Origin: Ulva prolifera
Taxonomy: Eukaryota > Chlorophyta > Ulvophyceae > Ulvales > Ulvaceae
DNA length: 64,000 nucleotides
Direction: 5' to 3'
Assembly: GCA_023078555.1 (NCBI GenBank)
Contig: CM041201.1
Span: 1,557,713-1,621,712, forward strand
Shown here: positions 1 through 12,900 of the stretch, in pieces
Layout: each line of letters opens with the position of its first letter
Position numbering within the stretch: the stretch's first letter is position 1
Program-made: the position numbers and the translations under genes
Notes under the pieces: generated by a model
Told to the model about the DNA's origin: nothing
Database searches by the model: none
Seen by the model: only the letters and a program-made list of their open reading frames with translations

Positions 1-59
1 TCGTTAAGAATCTGCTTAATGTTGGGCTGAAGGTGATATGTTTGTGATCGGTTGCGCAG

Positions 60-2499
60 GTGTGGTCTCATGTCTCCAAGACATTCCTCACGCCAGATGT
101 TCCCTTCGCAGCGCACTTGACCGTGCTCAGCCACATATTTCGGAGCTGGGATACTGCAAAGGAAGGTCCACATCCAGTGTGGATCCCCACGTTACCCGGC
201 AGCTCCAACTCGAACGTGTGTCGCTTCCTGCGCACACATCAGCAACTCACGGACCTGCCTCTACGTGATGACGACACCAAGGATTGCCGATGGCAGAAGT
301 GGACACCATTTATGCGCGACTGGAGAAGGCTGCATGCGATCACCGTTCAGCATCCGCGAACGTTTTGGGCGCTCTTCATTGAACACCTTGGCATACATTT
401 CCGACCTGCTCCGCACTCTGTGCTGTCGCCTGGTCAACCCGGAAACCCAGACGATTATCGCTGGTTCCCAGGTGCACGATTCAACATCGCTGAGTGCGCT
501 CTGGGAGGTCTTGGACGGGACCCAGATGCCCCAGCAGTTGTCTTTGCCGAGGCCAACGACCCTTCCAGGTGCTATTTCTTGCCACAGCCGATCATCTAGC
601 AGACTTGCAGCAGCATATAGCATCCTCTGCTCACTTGTGTACAACACGTCCCCGTCCACCCACTTCTCCGCACTGTTTCCCTCACACCGATCTGCATGGA
701 TATCCCTCCGCCCAAGTGATGCCCCATATGCGGCATGCCCAGCCACGCTTCCTCAGCTCCTCAGAAACCTAATGACAGCACACAAACACGCTCACAATGC
801 AGGCCATGCAGGGTGCACACCTGGACATATCGGGTCCTGAAGCACAGGGCGCACGAGATCGCAGTCGCCCTGCGGGCAGCAGGCCACGGCCCCGGCAGCA
901 GAGTCGCCATCATCGGCTCCATGACGCCGGAGGCCGTGGCCACGTACCTCGCCGTCGTCCTCGTCGGAGGCGCGGTCGTGTCTGTGGCAGACTCGTTCAG
1001 CCCGGAGGAGATGGCGGTCCGCCTCAATATCGCGGAAGCCACCCTCATCATCGTGCAGGTGCGCAACGGCCCTCCGGGGTCACCTTGCAAAACCCTCAGC
1101 GCAACTGTGACACTTTGGCGACATCCTCATGCCCAAATTCCTATCGATCTTCGGAATGATAATTGAAATTGTCACAAGTGGTGTCCGCGTGATTGTTTCG
1201 CTGCGACTTGCTGTCTCCTAATTCAGTGTACAACAACAATGTATTCTCCACCGCAACGTATAAAGGGGACGTGCCGGCTGTGGGTTCAGGCGTACCTCTC
1301 GTGGGGTGGCAGGAAGGTGCCTCTCTACGCAAAGGTGGCCTCCATGAAGGGTCCGCGCGCACCAGCAGTCGTGCTGACGACCACAAGGGACCCCGCGGTC
1401 GCTCTGGCCGCATCCGACACGGCCTGGGAGGCATTCCTCGCACCCGCCCGAGCGGACCCCGCCGCCGTGCTGGCGTTCCAGGCCGAGGCGGTCGCCCCGG
1501 ACACCATCTCGAATGTGCTGTTCTCCTCGGGCACCACCGGCACCGCGAAGGCCATTCCATGGACGCATGTCACTCCACTGAGGTACGCCTGCAGCTCGAC
1601 GCGTGACAACAGCTACGTTTTTATTTATTTTGTTACAGTTGCATCAGTCGATCGGCGTTGTGTGGGCGTGTGTCCACGTGTTTCAGGCAGTCTGTCCAGG
1701 GGCTCTCGTCGGCCACATGGGGCGTGCGCATGCCTGGTGCTCCACGTGTTGGTATCACCGCTGACTTCATGGCTACATTTTGAGCGGAGGTCGGGACCAT
1801 AAGGCCCGCTTGTGCGTTCGGTCTGGAAGTCCGGCTATATGGATTCGAATAACTGTGGATTCGAGTAACTGTGACAGGTGGCCTCGTGTCTATGCGTCGT
1901 GGTCAGTCTCGCGCCAAATCGTCCATCAAGTTTGCAGAGTACATCCGGACGAACGCCTCAGCCTTTGATTGCCGCCTGCGTGGCTGCCGGGCGGCTGTGG
2001 CCGCTGCGGCATTGACGATCGGATGCTTGAGTCGCGACAGTCGTGGCAGCAATGGCCTGCATGCCAACAATGTGACCGTATACGTTTACATAACACACTC
2101 CGCGCCCTCTGCAGGCCCGCGGTGAACGGGTGGTCGTGCCAGGACATCCAGGCCGGGCACGTCGTCGCGTGGCCGACGAACCTCGGCTGGATGATGGGCC
2201 CGTGGCTCATCTACGCCACACTGCTCAACCGTGCCGCCCTCGGCCTCTTCGTCGGCGCGCCCACCGGCCGCCCCTTCTGCGAGTTCGTCGCGGCCGCGCG
2301 TGTCACGATGCTCGGGGTCATCCCGTCGATCGTGAGGGCGTGGCGCGCGGGGGGCTGCACAGACGGCCTCGACTGGTCCGCCGTCCGGTGTTTCAGCTCG
2401 AGTGGAGAGGTGCGCAGTTCAACCCCTATGTTCCCGCAAGCGCGCGGTGTGGGGCGGAGGCGCGGCGGACTCGTGCTGTGGTAACGGGTGGGTGGTGGC

Positions 2500-2535
<36 letters not shown>

Positions 2536-3972
2536 CGGACATCACCCTGCGGCTCTATGACATATCCGTCCCACCGGACAATTGCTGCAATTCCATCTGA
2601 TCATGATTCGTGAGCCATGCAAGCTACGCATGATGCCTCTGCGTCCAATCTACCGACATCTCCCGTTTTGCTAACATGACCCCCCAAAACGGTCGTATCT
2701 GTTCTGTGACATATGTCCGCTGCGTGGCTTCAGCGACTGCCCTGGACCTCGAGAGCAGCGCCGCCGCGCAGGCGTCGAACCCGGAGGACATGCTGTGGCT
2801 GATGAGCCGCGCTGGGTATAAGCCAGTCATGGAGTACCTCGGGGGCACCGAGATCGGCGGCGCCTTCGTCGGCAGCACCATGCTCCACCCCTGCGTCCCC
2901 TCCTGTTTCGCCACTGCCTCCCTCGGCTTCGAGCTCTTCATCCTCGGAGAGCCCTCCGCCGACGCGGAGCCCGCCACCCCCGCCGCCACCCCCGGCGGCG
3001 GCGCGCGGGCGGAGTCGTTGAGTGCGCCGGACGTGGGGCGGGCGCGGCTGCGAGGGGAGGTCGCGGTGCGGATGCCGGCGGTGGGGGCCGCGCAGGCGCT
3101 GCTGAACCGGGACCACTACGAGGAGTACTTTGCCGGGATGCCGGTGGTGGACGGGCTGCCGCTGCGGCGGCACGGGGACGAGCTGGAGGAGCTGCCGGGG
3201 CTCGGCTTCCTGCGCGCGCACGGGCGGTGCGACGACACGATGAACCTCGGTGGGATCAAGGTGCACCCGCCCTCGCTGTAGGAGCTGTGTGTCTACTGTG
3301 GCAGGTGTTTGATGCGTGGTCCGCCCTGGGTTTGCCCTGCATTGACCTGGCTGATTGCTCAGGCGACTCGGTGAGCTCCTGCTGCGGGACACGGCCAGCA
3401 CGGAGAGCAAATTATAAGGTCTCGGGCCATTGTGTGGCAGAGCACCAGCACAAGCTACAGCACATCGCCATCACCAGCATTGACACATGGAGCAATCAGG
3501 AAACAGCACACCACAAGTACAGCCGGCCCTGAGACCTGATCCTTCAAGCCGGTTTGCGCCTGCGGCCGTTGCACGCGGCTGGGACCCACCAGTCGTACGT
3601 CCGCTGATGCGGGTCATGATGGCAAACGTCGCTGTGCAGGTCGGCAGCGTGGAGATCGAGCGCGCATGCGTGATGCACGTGCCGGGGGCCCGGGAAGTGG
3701 CGGCGGTCGCGGTCCCGCCGGCCACGGGGGGCCCGGACCGGCTCACCCTCTTTGTTGTGCCCGCCACGCCGCCTGCCGCGGCCGCGGCCGCGGCGCAGCC
3801 GGAGCTGCACCGGGACTGCCAGGCCGCGATCCGCAGCCACCTGAACCCGCTGTTCAAGGTGCACGCGGTGCTGCTGTGCGAGGCGTTGCCGCGGAATGCG
3901 TCGAACAAGGTGGTGCGGCGGGTGCTGCGGGAGCAGGCGAAGCAGGCCCAGCACAGCGTGGCGAAGCTGTGA
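60..3972 (+). CDS. AAE17/18-like: Peroxisomal acyl-activating enzyme, AAE17/18 type (5' partial)
   Basis: Exons 60-568, 812-1058, 1290-1582, 2115-2409, 2754-3260, 3640-3972; all phases agree. About 727 residues are visible, close to the plant AAE17/18 length; the missing N-terminus lies left of the window, because 60 follows an acceptor. The frame shows the AMP-binding signature FSSGTTGTAKAIPWT (about 1516-1560), the WPTNLGWMMGP block (2170-2205), EYLGGTEIGG (2831-2860), the RRHGDELEEL and GRCDDTMNLGGIK hinge region (3160-3260), and a final PRNASNKVVRRVLR block. Order and spacing match plant AAE17/AAE18, peroxisomal adenylate-forming enzymes that activate carboxylates to acyl-CoA. The protein ends in AKL, a type-1 peroxisomal signal. 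An Ala/Pro/Gly-rich insert sits at about 2955-3035. Substrate cannot be read from sequence. Family assignment rests on recalled alignments; other acetyl-CoA-synthetase-like enzymes are less likely. Confidence 0.86.
2502..2532 (+). repeat. poly(C) tract in AAE intron 4
   Basis: An uninterrupted run of about 31 C on the coding strand, 92 bases downstream of the donor at 2410 and inside the intron 2410-2753. Confidence 0.95.
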
Positions 3973-4494
3973 ACGGTGGCATGGTAGCCAAGATCTGTTT
4001 GTGGGGCTGTGGTTTCACAACGACACAGTCGGAGAGGCCGTTAGCTCTGCCAGGGCAACGCGCTAGCACGCCAATTCCGCCGATTTGTGATTGTGTACGT
4101 TGGACGTTGAGTGTGAAACGCATGCACGTGGTACAGCGGTGTGATGATGTAGACATCACCCACACATATACACATCACAGCACTAGTACTAGTACCATTA
4201 CTAAAACGCACGTGTGGTGGGGGCAGCAGCCTGGTGCTGCTGTGGGGGGTGCCACATATGGATGCGGGCCGCATCTGTGGGTGCACACGCGTAGCTCTGT
4301 GCTGGTGCTCCAAGGAACAGATCTATATGTAGTGACAAAGGACAGATGCCGGGCATGAAGCCGGTTTGCGGAAGCCACTTGCAAACGCACTCGCTCATTC
4401 ATGGCACTCGGCCGGATTGAGCTCGTACCCCAGCCCTGTCAATCTATATAGAGACATACATATGGTCAAGCTGTGTGTGCGAAATAGTGGCGTC
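3973..4494. other. Intergenic, no gene seen
   Basis: Sequence between the AAE stop codon and the SINE-like repeat. It is low in coding signal. ORFs in several frames overlap without any recognisable protein. Confidence 0.5.
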
Positions 4495-6299
<1,805 letters not shown>

Positions 6300-6518
6300 T
6301 CACTGGCGTAGAGGAATGCCCAACCCAAGCTTCTCCACATTCCGCAGAAGACCTGCATCTGCAAAGTTTGGATCGAGCTCAGCATTGAAGGGACTCGGAG
6401 CGCCATCTGTGGGGAGACACGGCCGGGGCGCATCTGGAGCAAACGCAGCTGGCCATGGCTGCCTCAGGCTCGCGCCCGTTCCTGAAGGCGACAACGAAGG
6501 CGCTCCAGAGCCCATCAC
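6300..6518 (-). CDS. Hypothetical C-terminal exon candidate
   Basis: Minus-strand frame of up to 72 codons ending in a stop at 6300. The last 33 residues (PFNAELDPNFADAGLLRNVE followed by KLGLGIPLRQ) have the composition of a folded or helical protein end. No family is recognised and no upstream exon could be joined with confidence. It may belong with the minus-strand frame at 7443-7757. Confidence 0.2.
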   Translation of the reverse strand: MMGSGAPSLSPSGTGASLRQPWPAAFAPDAPRPCLPTDGAPSPFNAELDPNFADAGLLRNVEKLGLGIPLRQ

Positions 6519-6860
6519 CTCAGAAGATGACGTTCAAGTCGTCTCCTGTCTGTCTCCTCCATCGCCCCGAACTGTTAGCGGGGGCGGACGAAAGGCACGC
6601 GCCATCGACATCCGCTGCGTGCTTGTCTGCAGGCGTGCTCGACAGGCGCAAGTGATGCCGATGTCATGCCACAAATGAACGAAATTACTGCGAAATATGT
6701 GCTGAAATATATGTTGCTGTCCCTGGGCATCGCTGGCGAATGTGACCCCGCCTGTATGCCGGATCCCGAGCTGCTGTTCGAGGATTCTTCATGTCCGAAA
6801 ACCACAGTGGGCTGATTCCGCCAGACCAGCACCGCTTCCTACAACTCTGAGCTGATTCAG

Positions 6861-7418
6861 GTGACCGTTCCAGAGGACAGCATCTATCTCGAGCAAGGGG
6901 GTATATTCTATGTTGGTTCAGCTTCTCCCAGGCATAGTCCCTTCGTGGGCTCCCTTCCGGCCGATATCGACAGCAAGCTACAAATTGCGCAGCGCCGCTC
7001 AGTACTCCAATCGGTGGCTGAAGCAGATGCGGTAGCCGCAGCTGCAGACAAGGATGCCGCGCTCGTCGCTGGCGTGGCTGTTGCGACATCGGCTGTTCTC
7101 CTGGACGCTGCCGTCAAAGCCGGGAAGGTAGATCGCGAGGCCATGTACTGCAAGGACTTCATGAGGGCAGTGTTTGCTCGTAAACTAGCCAGGGCTCGGG
7201 ACAGGGCGATCATCGCCGAGGAAGGGCCTTGCTGGCGACAAACTGATGCCGCTACATCAGAGCCTTCGAGAGGCAAAGATTCGACTAATACACTCCCCCC
7301 GGGTCTTCTTTCTCTGCATTTCAAGCCGAAGCCGTACACCCCATGCGCAACGTCTCCGACAGCCAAGGTACACGCGGTACGCATGCTCCGCTACTGTTCC
7401 TTTCATGTCGGCACGTAA
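6861..7418 (+). CDS. Hypothetical Ala-rich ORF
   Basis: Open frame of 185 codons. Residues 40-120 are strongly helical and Ala-rich (AEADAVAAAADKDAALVAGV region, then AVKAGKVDREAMYCKDFMRA and a basic stretch), unlike random translation. The true limits are unknown: 6861 may not be the start, and the 3' part looks non-coding after about residue 135. No family is recognised. The opposite strand is also open here (6908-7384), so the coding strand is uncertain. Confidence 0.25.
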   Translation: MTVPEDSIYLEQGGIFYVGSASPRHSPFVGSLPADIDSKLQIAQRRSVLQSVAEADAVAAAADKDAALVAGVAVATSAVLLDAAVKAGKVDREAMYCKDFMRAVFARKLARARDRAIIAEEGPCWRQTDAATSEPSRGKDSTNTLPPGLLSLHFKPKPYTPCATSPTAKVHAVRMLRYCSFHVGT

Positions 7419-7442
7419 TTGTCTACGGAATGCGCGAAGCTG

Positions 7443-7757
7443 TTACGTCACTGCTATTGATGTGTTCGGCAGTGCTTGAGCAGTGCGAGAGCCTGGCAGA
7501 TGTTTACAGGAGGACATGTCGACTCCAAGAACACGCGGCGCAAGCTCACCAGGCTCCTTCGAGGCAGACCACGAACGCTCCAATGTGTTCCAGATGTCTG
7601 CAAGGGCCATGGCGGCATCGATGGTGTGCTGCTGCCCTGGTGTTCGGTTGTCCAGCACCGTGTCCTGGAGCGTTCTTGCCAGTTCCGATTGTATGGAGAC
7701 ACAATCTCTGAAGCAATCAACACCCACATTGCACATGCTCAGGCCTCCTGTCGACAT
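7443..7757 (-). CDS. Hypothetical minus-strand ORF
   Basis: Frame of 104 codons. Its middle part (CVSIQSELARTLQDTVLDNR, then AMALADIWNTLERSWSASKE) looks like an alpha-helical protein. No family is recognised and exon borders are unresolved. It would run toward 6300-6518 on the same strand. Confidence 0.25.
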   Translation of the reverse strand: MSTGGLSMCNVGVDCFRDCVSIQSELARTLQDTVLDNRTPGQQHTIDAAMALADIWNTLERSWSASKEPGELAPRVLGVDMSSCKHLPGSRTAQALPNTSIAVT

Positions 7758-7874
7758 GTGATCACTTCATCTAGCCATCCCTCACCCTCGCGAACTGATT
7801 CGATAGTTTCATGGCACAACCCTCGACTCCCTTTAGTCACAGCTGATCACATCCACGCTATCACCATGTAACGC

Positions 7875-8633
7875 ATGCATACCTACACCATATGGCCCAC
7901 GCCTAGATTCTGCACCGATGTCAACACAATTGGGTCGTCGGTCGATTACATGCTCAATCACATGCAACAATTCCGATCATCTAGGTTTTCTTTCCGACCG
8001 GCAGCCCTAGAGTCGCTGCGAGGCGGCCCGACACTGCTCTGCACGGTTGAGCCACCATGCATGGCCATGGTACCACGTGGCGCTACCAGGCTTGGCCATG
8101 GTGGCTCTGCACTCGCACCTGCCACTGCCTCCCACACACAGGGACACTCACTCACGCCACCTCCCTGCCTGCAGTCCTCCCTCACCTTGCCAAGCTCACC
8201 CATGGACAACACGGACGGGGACCGAGACGCCTTCGACACATGCATGGGGGAACAGGCGCTCGCAGACGCCGCGAACCACCCCTTCCCTCGCCTCCGATCT
8301 ATCACCACCTGCCTCGGCCGAAGGCAGTCGCTGTCACGGGCCGCGGAGGCCTCCACACCACACAGCGCCAGACACACAGAGCCAGAGTGCGTTTCGGACC
8401 GAGGCGCGAGCGCTCCGCTCGCCTCTGCGCCGTCCGTCGCGCCCGCAACGATCGACATGCTGTGGATGGGGAGCCCTGTAGCCTCCTCTGCACGCGCTTT
8501 GGGAGACGCTCAGTCACGCTGCGGGCGCGGCCGGGGTGGGTTGTTCGGGTGGCTGAGGGGGGTGTCTCAGGCCCTGCGGGGGGAGGTCGGGGGGCGGAGT
8601 GGGGCTGCTTCGCTGGCAATGATGCGCTGCTGA
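7875..8633 (+). CDS. Doubtful hypothetical ORF
   Basis: A 252-codon frame in GC-rich sequence. The part from 8202 (MDNTDGDRDAFDTCMGEQAL) to the stop is Ser/Ala/Arg-rich with no recognisable motif. The antisense frame 7958-8458 is equally open. Listed only because of its length. Confidence 0.15.
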   Translation: MHTYTIWPTPRFCTDVNTIGSSVDYMLNHMQQFRSSRFSFRPAALESLRGGPTLLCTVEPPCMAMVPRGATRLGHGGSALAPATASHTQGHSLTPPPCLQSSLTLPSSPMDNTDGDRDAFDTCMGEQALADAANHPFPRLRSITTCLGRRQSLSRAAEASTPHSARHTEPECVSDRGASAPLASAPSVAPATIDMLWMGSPVASSARALGDAQSRCGRGRGGLFGWLRGVSQALRGEVGGRSGAASLAMMRC

Positions 8634-9971
8634 CGTGGCAGACATACGCACAATATCTTTCCCACAGTGAGGGGCGGAGGAAGAGATGGGGCGGAGGTCG
8701 TGTAGAGTAGTGGAGAGGCAGGAGGCACCGGAGGTGGAGATTGCTGTCAGCGACGCCACATGTGCAAGTGGTGTACTGAAGCTGCACTGTTTCTGTGCAA
8801 CTCGGAGGTGTGAAGTTAGAGGACTCAGACGTGGCGTCACAACCGTGGTGCCCGTGAGTTCGCAGAGTGTAGATAGGTAGGCTGAGTAGTGTCCGTTTTT
8901 CAATGTAACTATTGCGAATGTAACATGTTTGTGTGGTCAGGGTTCCTCGTGTGCAAGTCATGCGCCTGCCTCAGTGAATTTGGCCTGAATCGTCACACGA
9001 ATTACAAGGCGACGTTTGAGCATGTGTAAGGTTGCTGCAGCTAGAGTGCTCGGCAGAGCCAGAGAGGTGGTGGTGCAAGGGTACCAGCAGCACTGGCAGA
9101 CCTTGAGGCGTGCTGAACTGGCAGAAATCAGACCAACATGCCTGCTTGCCTTCCATAGAACCACTTCACGGCGAATGCACTCGATACTGTCAGGCCGCCT
9201 GGCCATACCGCTCTCAGCATTGCATGCATTTGCGTGGCCACGACATGCACACCAATGTGTTCTGTCCACCAACCCACATCCGACAATTCTAAGCTTCACT
9301 CTCTTATCACATTCCTTGGCACAAGTCTGGCATGGCTACTGCACATGCTGCTCCATGGTCTTGTGCAGCCGCATAGATTACATTGTCGTCCTGCTCATTA
9401 CATGACATTCTGCAAACACGACGCGGCACCTCAGGTGCAGATTCATTGATTCGTGGCATTCATTACTTCAAAACACACGTCTCATGGCCAGAGCTCGCAC
9501 ATTTGAGGGGCCACAGGCAATGGCTGACTGTCCCTTTCTGGAAATCGTGAGGGTACTGGGAGAAACTGCTGATGTGTACTTTGCTTCAGCTTCCCATCTG
9601 TGGCAGTGCACGGGTAGCTCTTGTGCCCTTGCACTGCTCGGATCGTCCGCCATTTACAAGGCTCCGGCGGCACACACAACGGCTACCAGGGCTGTCGATA
9701 CCAGCTGACACACCAGAAAGCACCGATCATCACGAATGTGGCTGCAGAATCACACGGCGTCGGCCATGTCCCCTGCTCTGGATCCCCTCCCCCTGCCAGC
9801 GTACGCAACATCATTCATTCACGAATGATCCAGAGCAGCCCGATCATGGCAAATCATCATTGTCACCAATCTCGAGGCACAGCACCTAGCAGCACGACAA
9901 AGTAGCAGCACGACTAACTGTCTGAGTCATCACACTGCCACGACCGCAACCAGGAGGCAGGCATGGGGCAG
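8634..9971. other. Intergenic, no gene seen
   Basis: About 1.3 kb between the doubtful ORF and the 3' end of the TMEM94-like gene. Short overlapping ORFs only. No repeat family was recognised. Confidence 0.4.
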
Positions 9972-12900
9972 TCAGGTGGAGCTCGCAGACGGGCGGGGCC
10001 GCCGGCTGAGGAGCGGGTGGCGGCTGTAGAACTTGCAGGCGCCGATGACGGCGTACTTGCGCATCTCGGACTCGAGCAGCACAAACGCGACGACGGGCGC
10101 CATGTAGAGCGCGTACAGCGGCACAAACTGCTTCACGCCCAGCAGCAGCCGCACCGGCCTGCACGCCCGTATCGCGTCATCGACCCCAATCACATACAAC
10201 AAGACTGAATATTTGGGTGTATTTGTTGGATGGCAGCCCTAAAAAAAATCCTGCAAGGGCAACCCAGAACTGCTGCACCGTGAGCAGGGCCTCATCAGCA
10301 GGGCCGCGTCACAGGTGCCACAGGAGATCGAGAGGGGGTAGGAAAGCCCCCCAGGAGGGGCGCATGGTGTGTGACCAAGGCCATGCCAGAGAGGCCCTTG
10401 ATACGATGCGTCCTGTGACGGCAGACGTATGGGGCCTCCTGTCGTCAGGGAGGCGGCGGCCATGCCATGCTCAGGCTCCAAGGGGAACACAATCTCATGG
10501 GCCCGGCCACTGCACGGCACTGCTCCACAGCAGACTAGCAGGCAGTTCATCCATACGCATTGCTCCGATGACCCACCCGACACGCAGCCACACACTCTCA
10601 TGACAGGCAACAGGACAACTGATCACACGCTCTCCGGCCACGGCGTAGCGGAGTATCTCATGAATCAGAACATACCTATAGGCAAGGAAACAGCAACCAG
10701 AAAGCGGTGAAGTGGGTGGGGGGCGGGAGCAGCCTCCTGCAGCATGCGCACCTCGAGAATGCGAGGGCCACGGCAGTGCCAGTGTAGAGCAGGAAGAGGG
10801 CGGTCGAGGGCGTGAGGACGGCGCGCGCGGGGTCGCGCGCGAGGGTGTTGAACATCGCGACGCGGTGCGACTTGTGCACGAGCAGCATCCAGCCGGTGAG
10901 CGAGAGGAGCATGCAGAAGACGACGCCCTGCGCCGCGTCGAGGACCGAACCCTCCCAGCCGAGCTGCACACAGGGCCGCGGCGCTGACTCACGCTGACTC
11001 GCGCTGACTCACATGTGTGGCGCTGGTGCAGGTGATGAAAGAGCACCATGCCGTGATGAGCGGCAATGCTTTTGTGTCCATCCGATCCACTGTGCCTTGT
11101 AATTGCATGGCACGTGCAAGTGTGCCTCAGTCAAGAACACCCGCACGGCGTGCATCACAGGGGCGCCGTCGGGCTGACACCATGCACCGCATGCATCACA
11201 CACATGCGGCATGCATCCCACACATGCGGCATGCATCCCACAGATGCTTGTGCGTTTCCCCAGCGGTGCCACCGGCCCTCAGACTTTGTGGTTGTAACAC
11301 GCGCACGCGGCGTACTGCACCGCACCTGCGCCTCGCCCCCCCAGCCACCCTCCGGCAGCGGCACGGCCATGCGGATCGTCTGCTGCGCGGGCGTGTGCAC
11401 GTCGCAGGTGCCGCTGAAGACTGCCCCCAGGCCCCCACAGCCCGCGTCCTTCAGCGTCTGCGCCACCGCGATCATGCACGCGGCGCAGCTCAGCAGCATG
11501 CACTGCATCAGCGACGTCACCCAGCGCCCGGCCATCACATCTCGGTCCGTCTGCATACACCCGAGCCGTTGCCTCCGGCACCTCCGGCGCGCCTCACACG
11601 GCGCGACCCCACACAGTGAGTCGGGACACACATCGCTGCCCACATATCGACGGAGTGCAGCCCCGGACGGTTGACGGTGTGGGCGCCAGCCCTGCTCGTT
11701 GTTACACATGCACTGTCATCGCCGAGAAGCAAGTGGTCTTGCAGTTCAAGATGAACTCCTGCTGAGATTCGAATCGTTGTACAGTCCGCAGGAACGAAAT
11801 CGGAGCCACTGCTGCTCTGAATGAGAGGATTCTGCTTAGACCAACTGAATGCATGGGCACGCTGGAGTCGGCGACGGCGCACCGCGGCCTCGCTGGGGAT
11901 GCCGCGGAAGAGGTGCGTGGACGGCTGCTGCAGGACGTCGAGCTCGGCGGGCTCGAGCGCGAGCGCGGCGCCGCCGGCATACGCGGCGCCGCACAGCGCG
12001 AGCAGCCGCGGCGGCGACAGCAGCAGCGGCAGCCCGAGGCCGGCGGAGATGAGGGCCGGGGCCGCGTAGACGACGGTCATCACCATGCAGAAGGCGGCGG
12101 CCTTCCACCACGTCTCCTTGCATGCGCGCCCCTGCACCCATCCCTTACTACAACGTGAGCTCGCTGCATGGTCACAAACGACCCCAGAGTCCAAGACTTC
12201 GCCTGATGCACAGTGCATGGCAGAGCAGCGCGAGGCACGTAACGAAGCATTTCAGGCATAAGTGTTCGTGTTGCATGGTGCTGTCGGCCGTGGTCCCGGC
12301 GTGCGCATGCACATGCATGGCAAGGAGAGCGGCTGCATGTGGGTGCGTCTAGATGTACACATGGCCCCAGAGCCGCGCGCGCGCGCTTGCATGCGCGCCC
12401 CTGCGCGCGCCACGCCGGTGTGAGCTCGTTGGACCAGTCCCATGTGACAAGGGCCGGGGGCATTGTGTTACGGGGACAAAGCCAAAGAGGCAGGTAGCAC
12501 CACAGGACACAAGCAGGACAGGGGCATGACACACGCACGCGGCCACTCCGGCACTCGACGCAGAATGGCACAGGGCCCCGGACATGGTGTGGTAGAGTAC
12601 CAAAGCACGATACACATTGATGCGGCCAAGGTCAACGCAGCTCGCGCATGCATGGTGGTGCTGCCTTCGCCGCGCCGCCGGTGGACACTGTCACACGCGG
12701 GTCTCGCCGGGCGGTTGCGAGCGGGGCTGAGCCGCCGCACGCGCATGAATTGCCAGGTGTGAAGCTGGCGCCATGGTGGCCGAGGCACATGGGCATGACA
12801 GCCTGCGTGGGCGAGGCTGAAGCACGGTGTGCGAGAGGCGAGAATTGCGGCGGTTCGTGTGGGAGGACGGGGGCGTACCGTTGCGAGGTACTGCAGCATC

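Noticed and set aside
2732..2733. CAG at 2731-2733 as the acceptor of AAE exon 5
   Set aside because: It puts the exon out of frame. The AG at 2752-2753 is in phase 0 and restores the family alignment.
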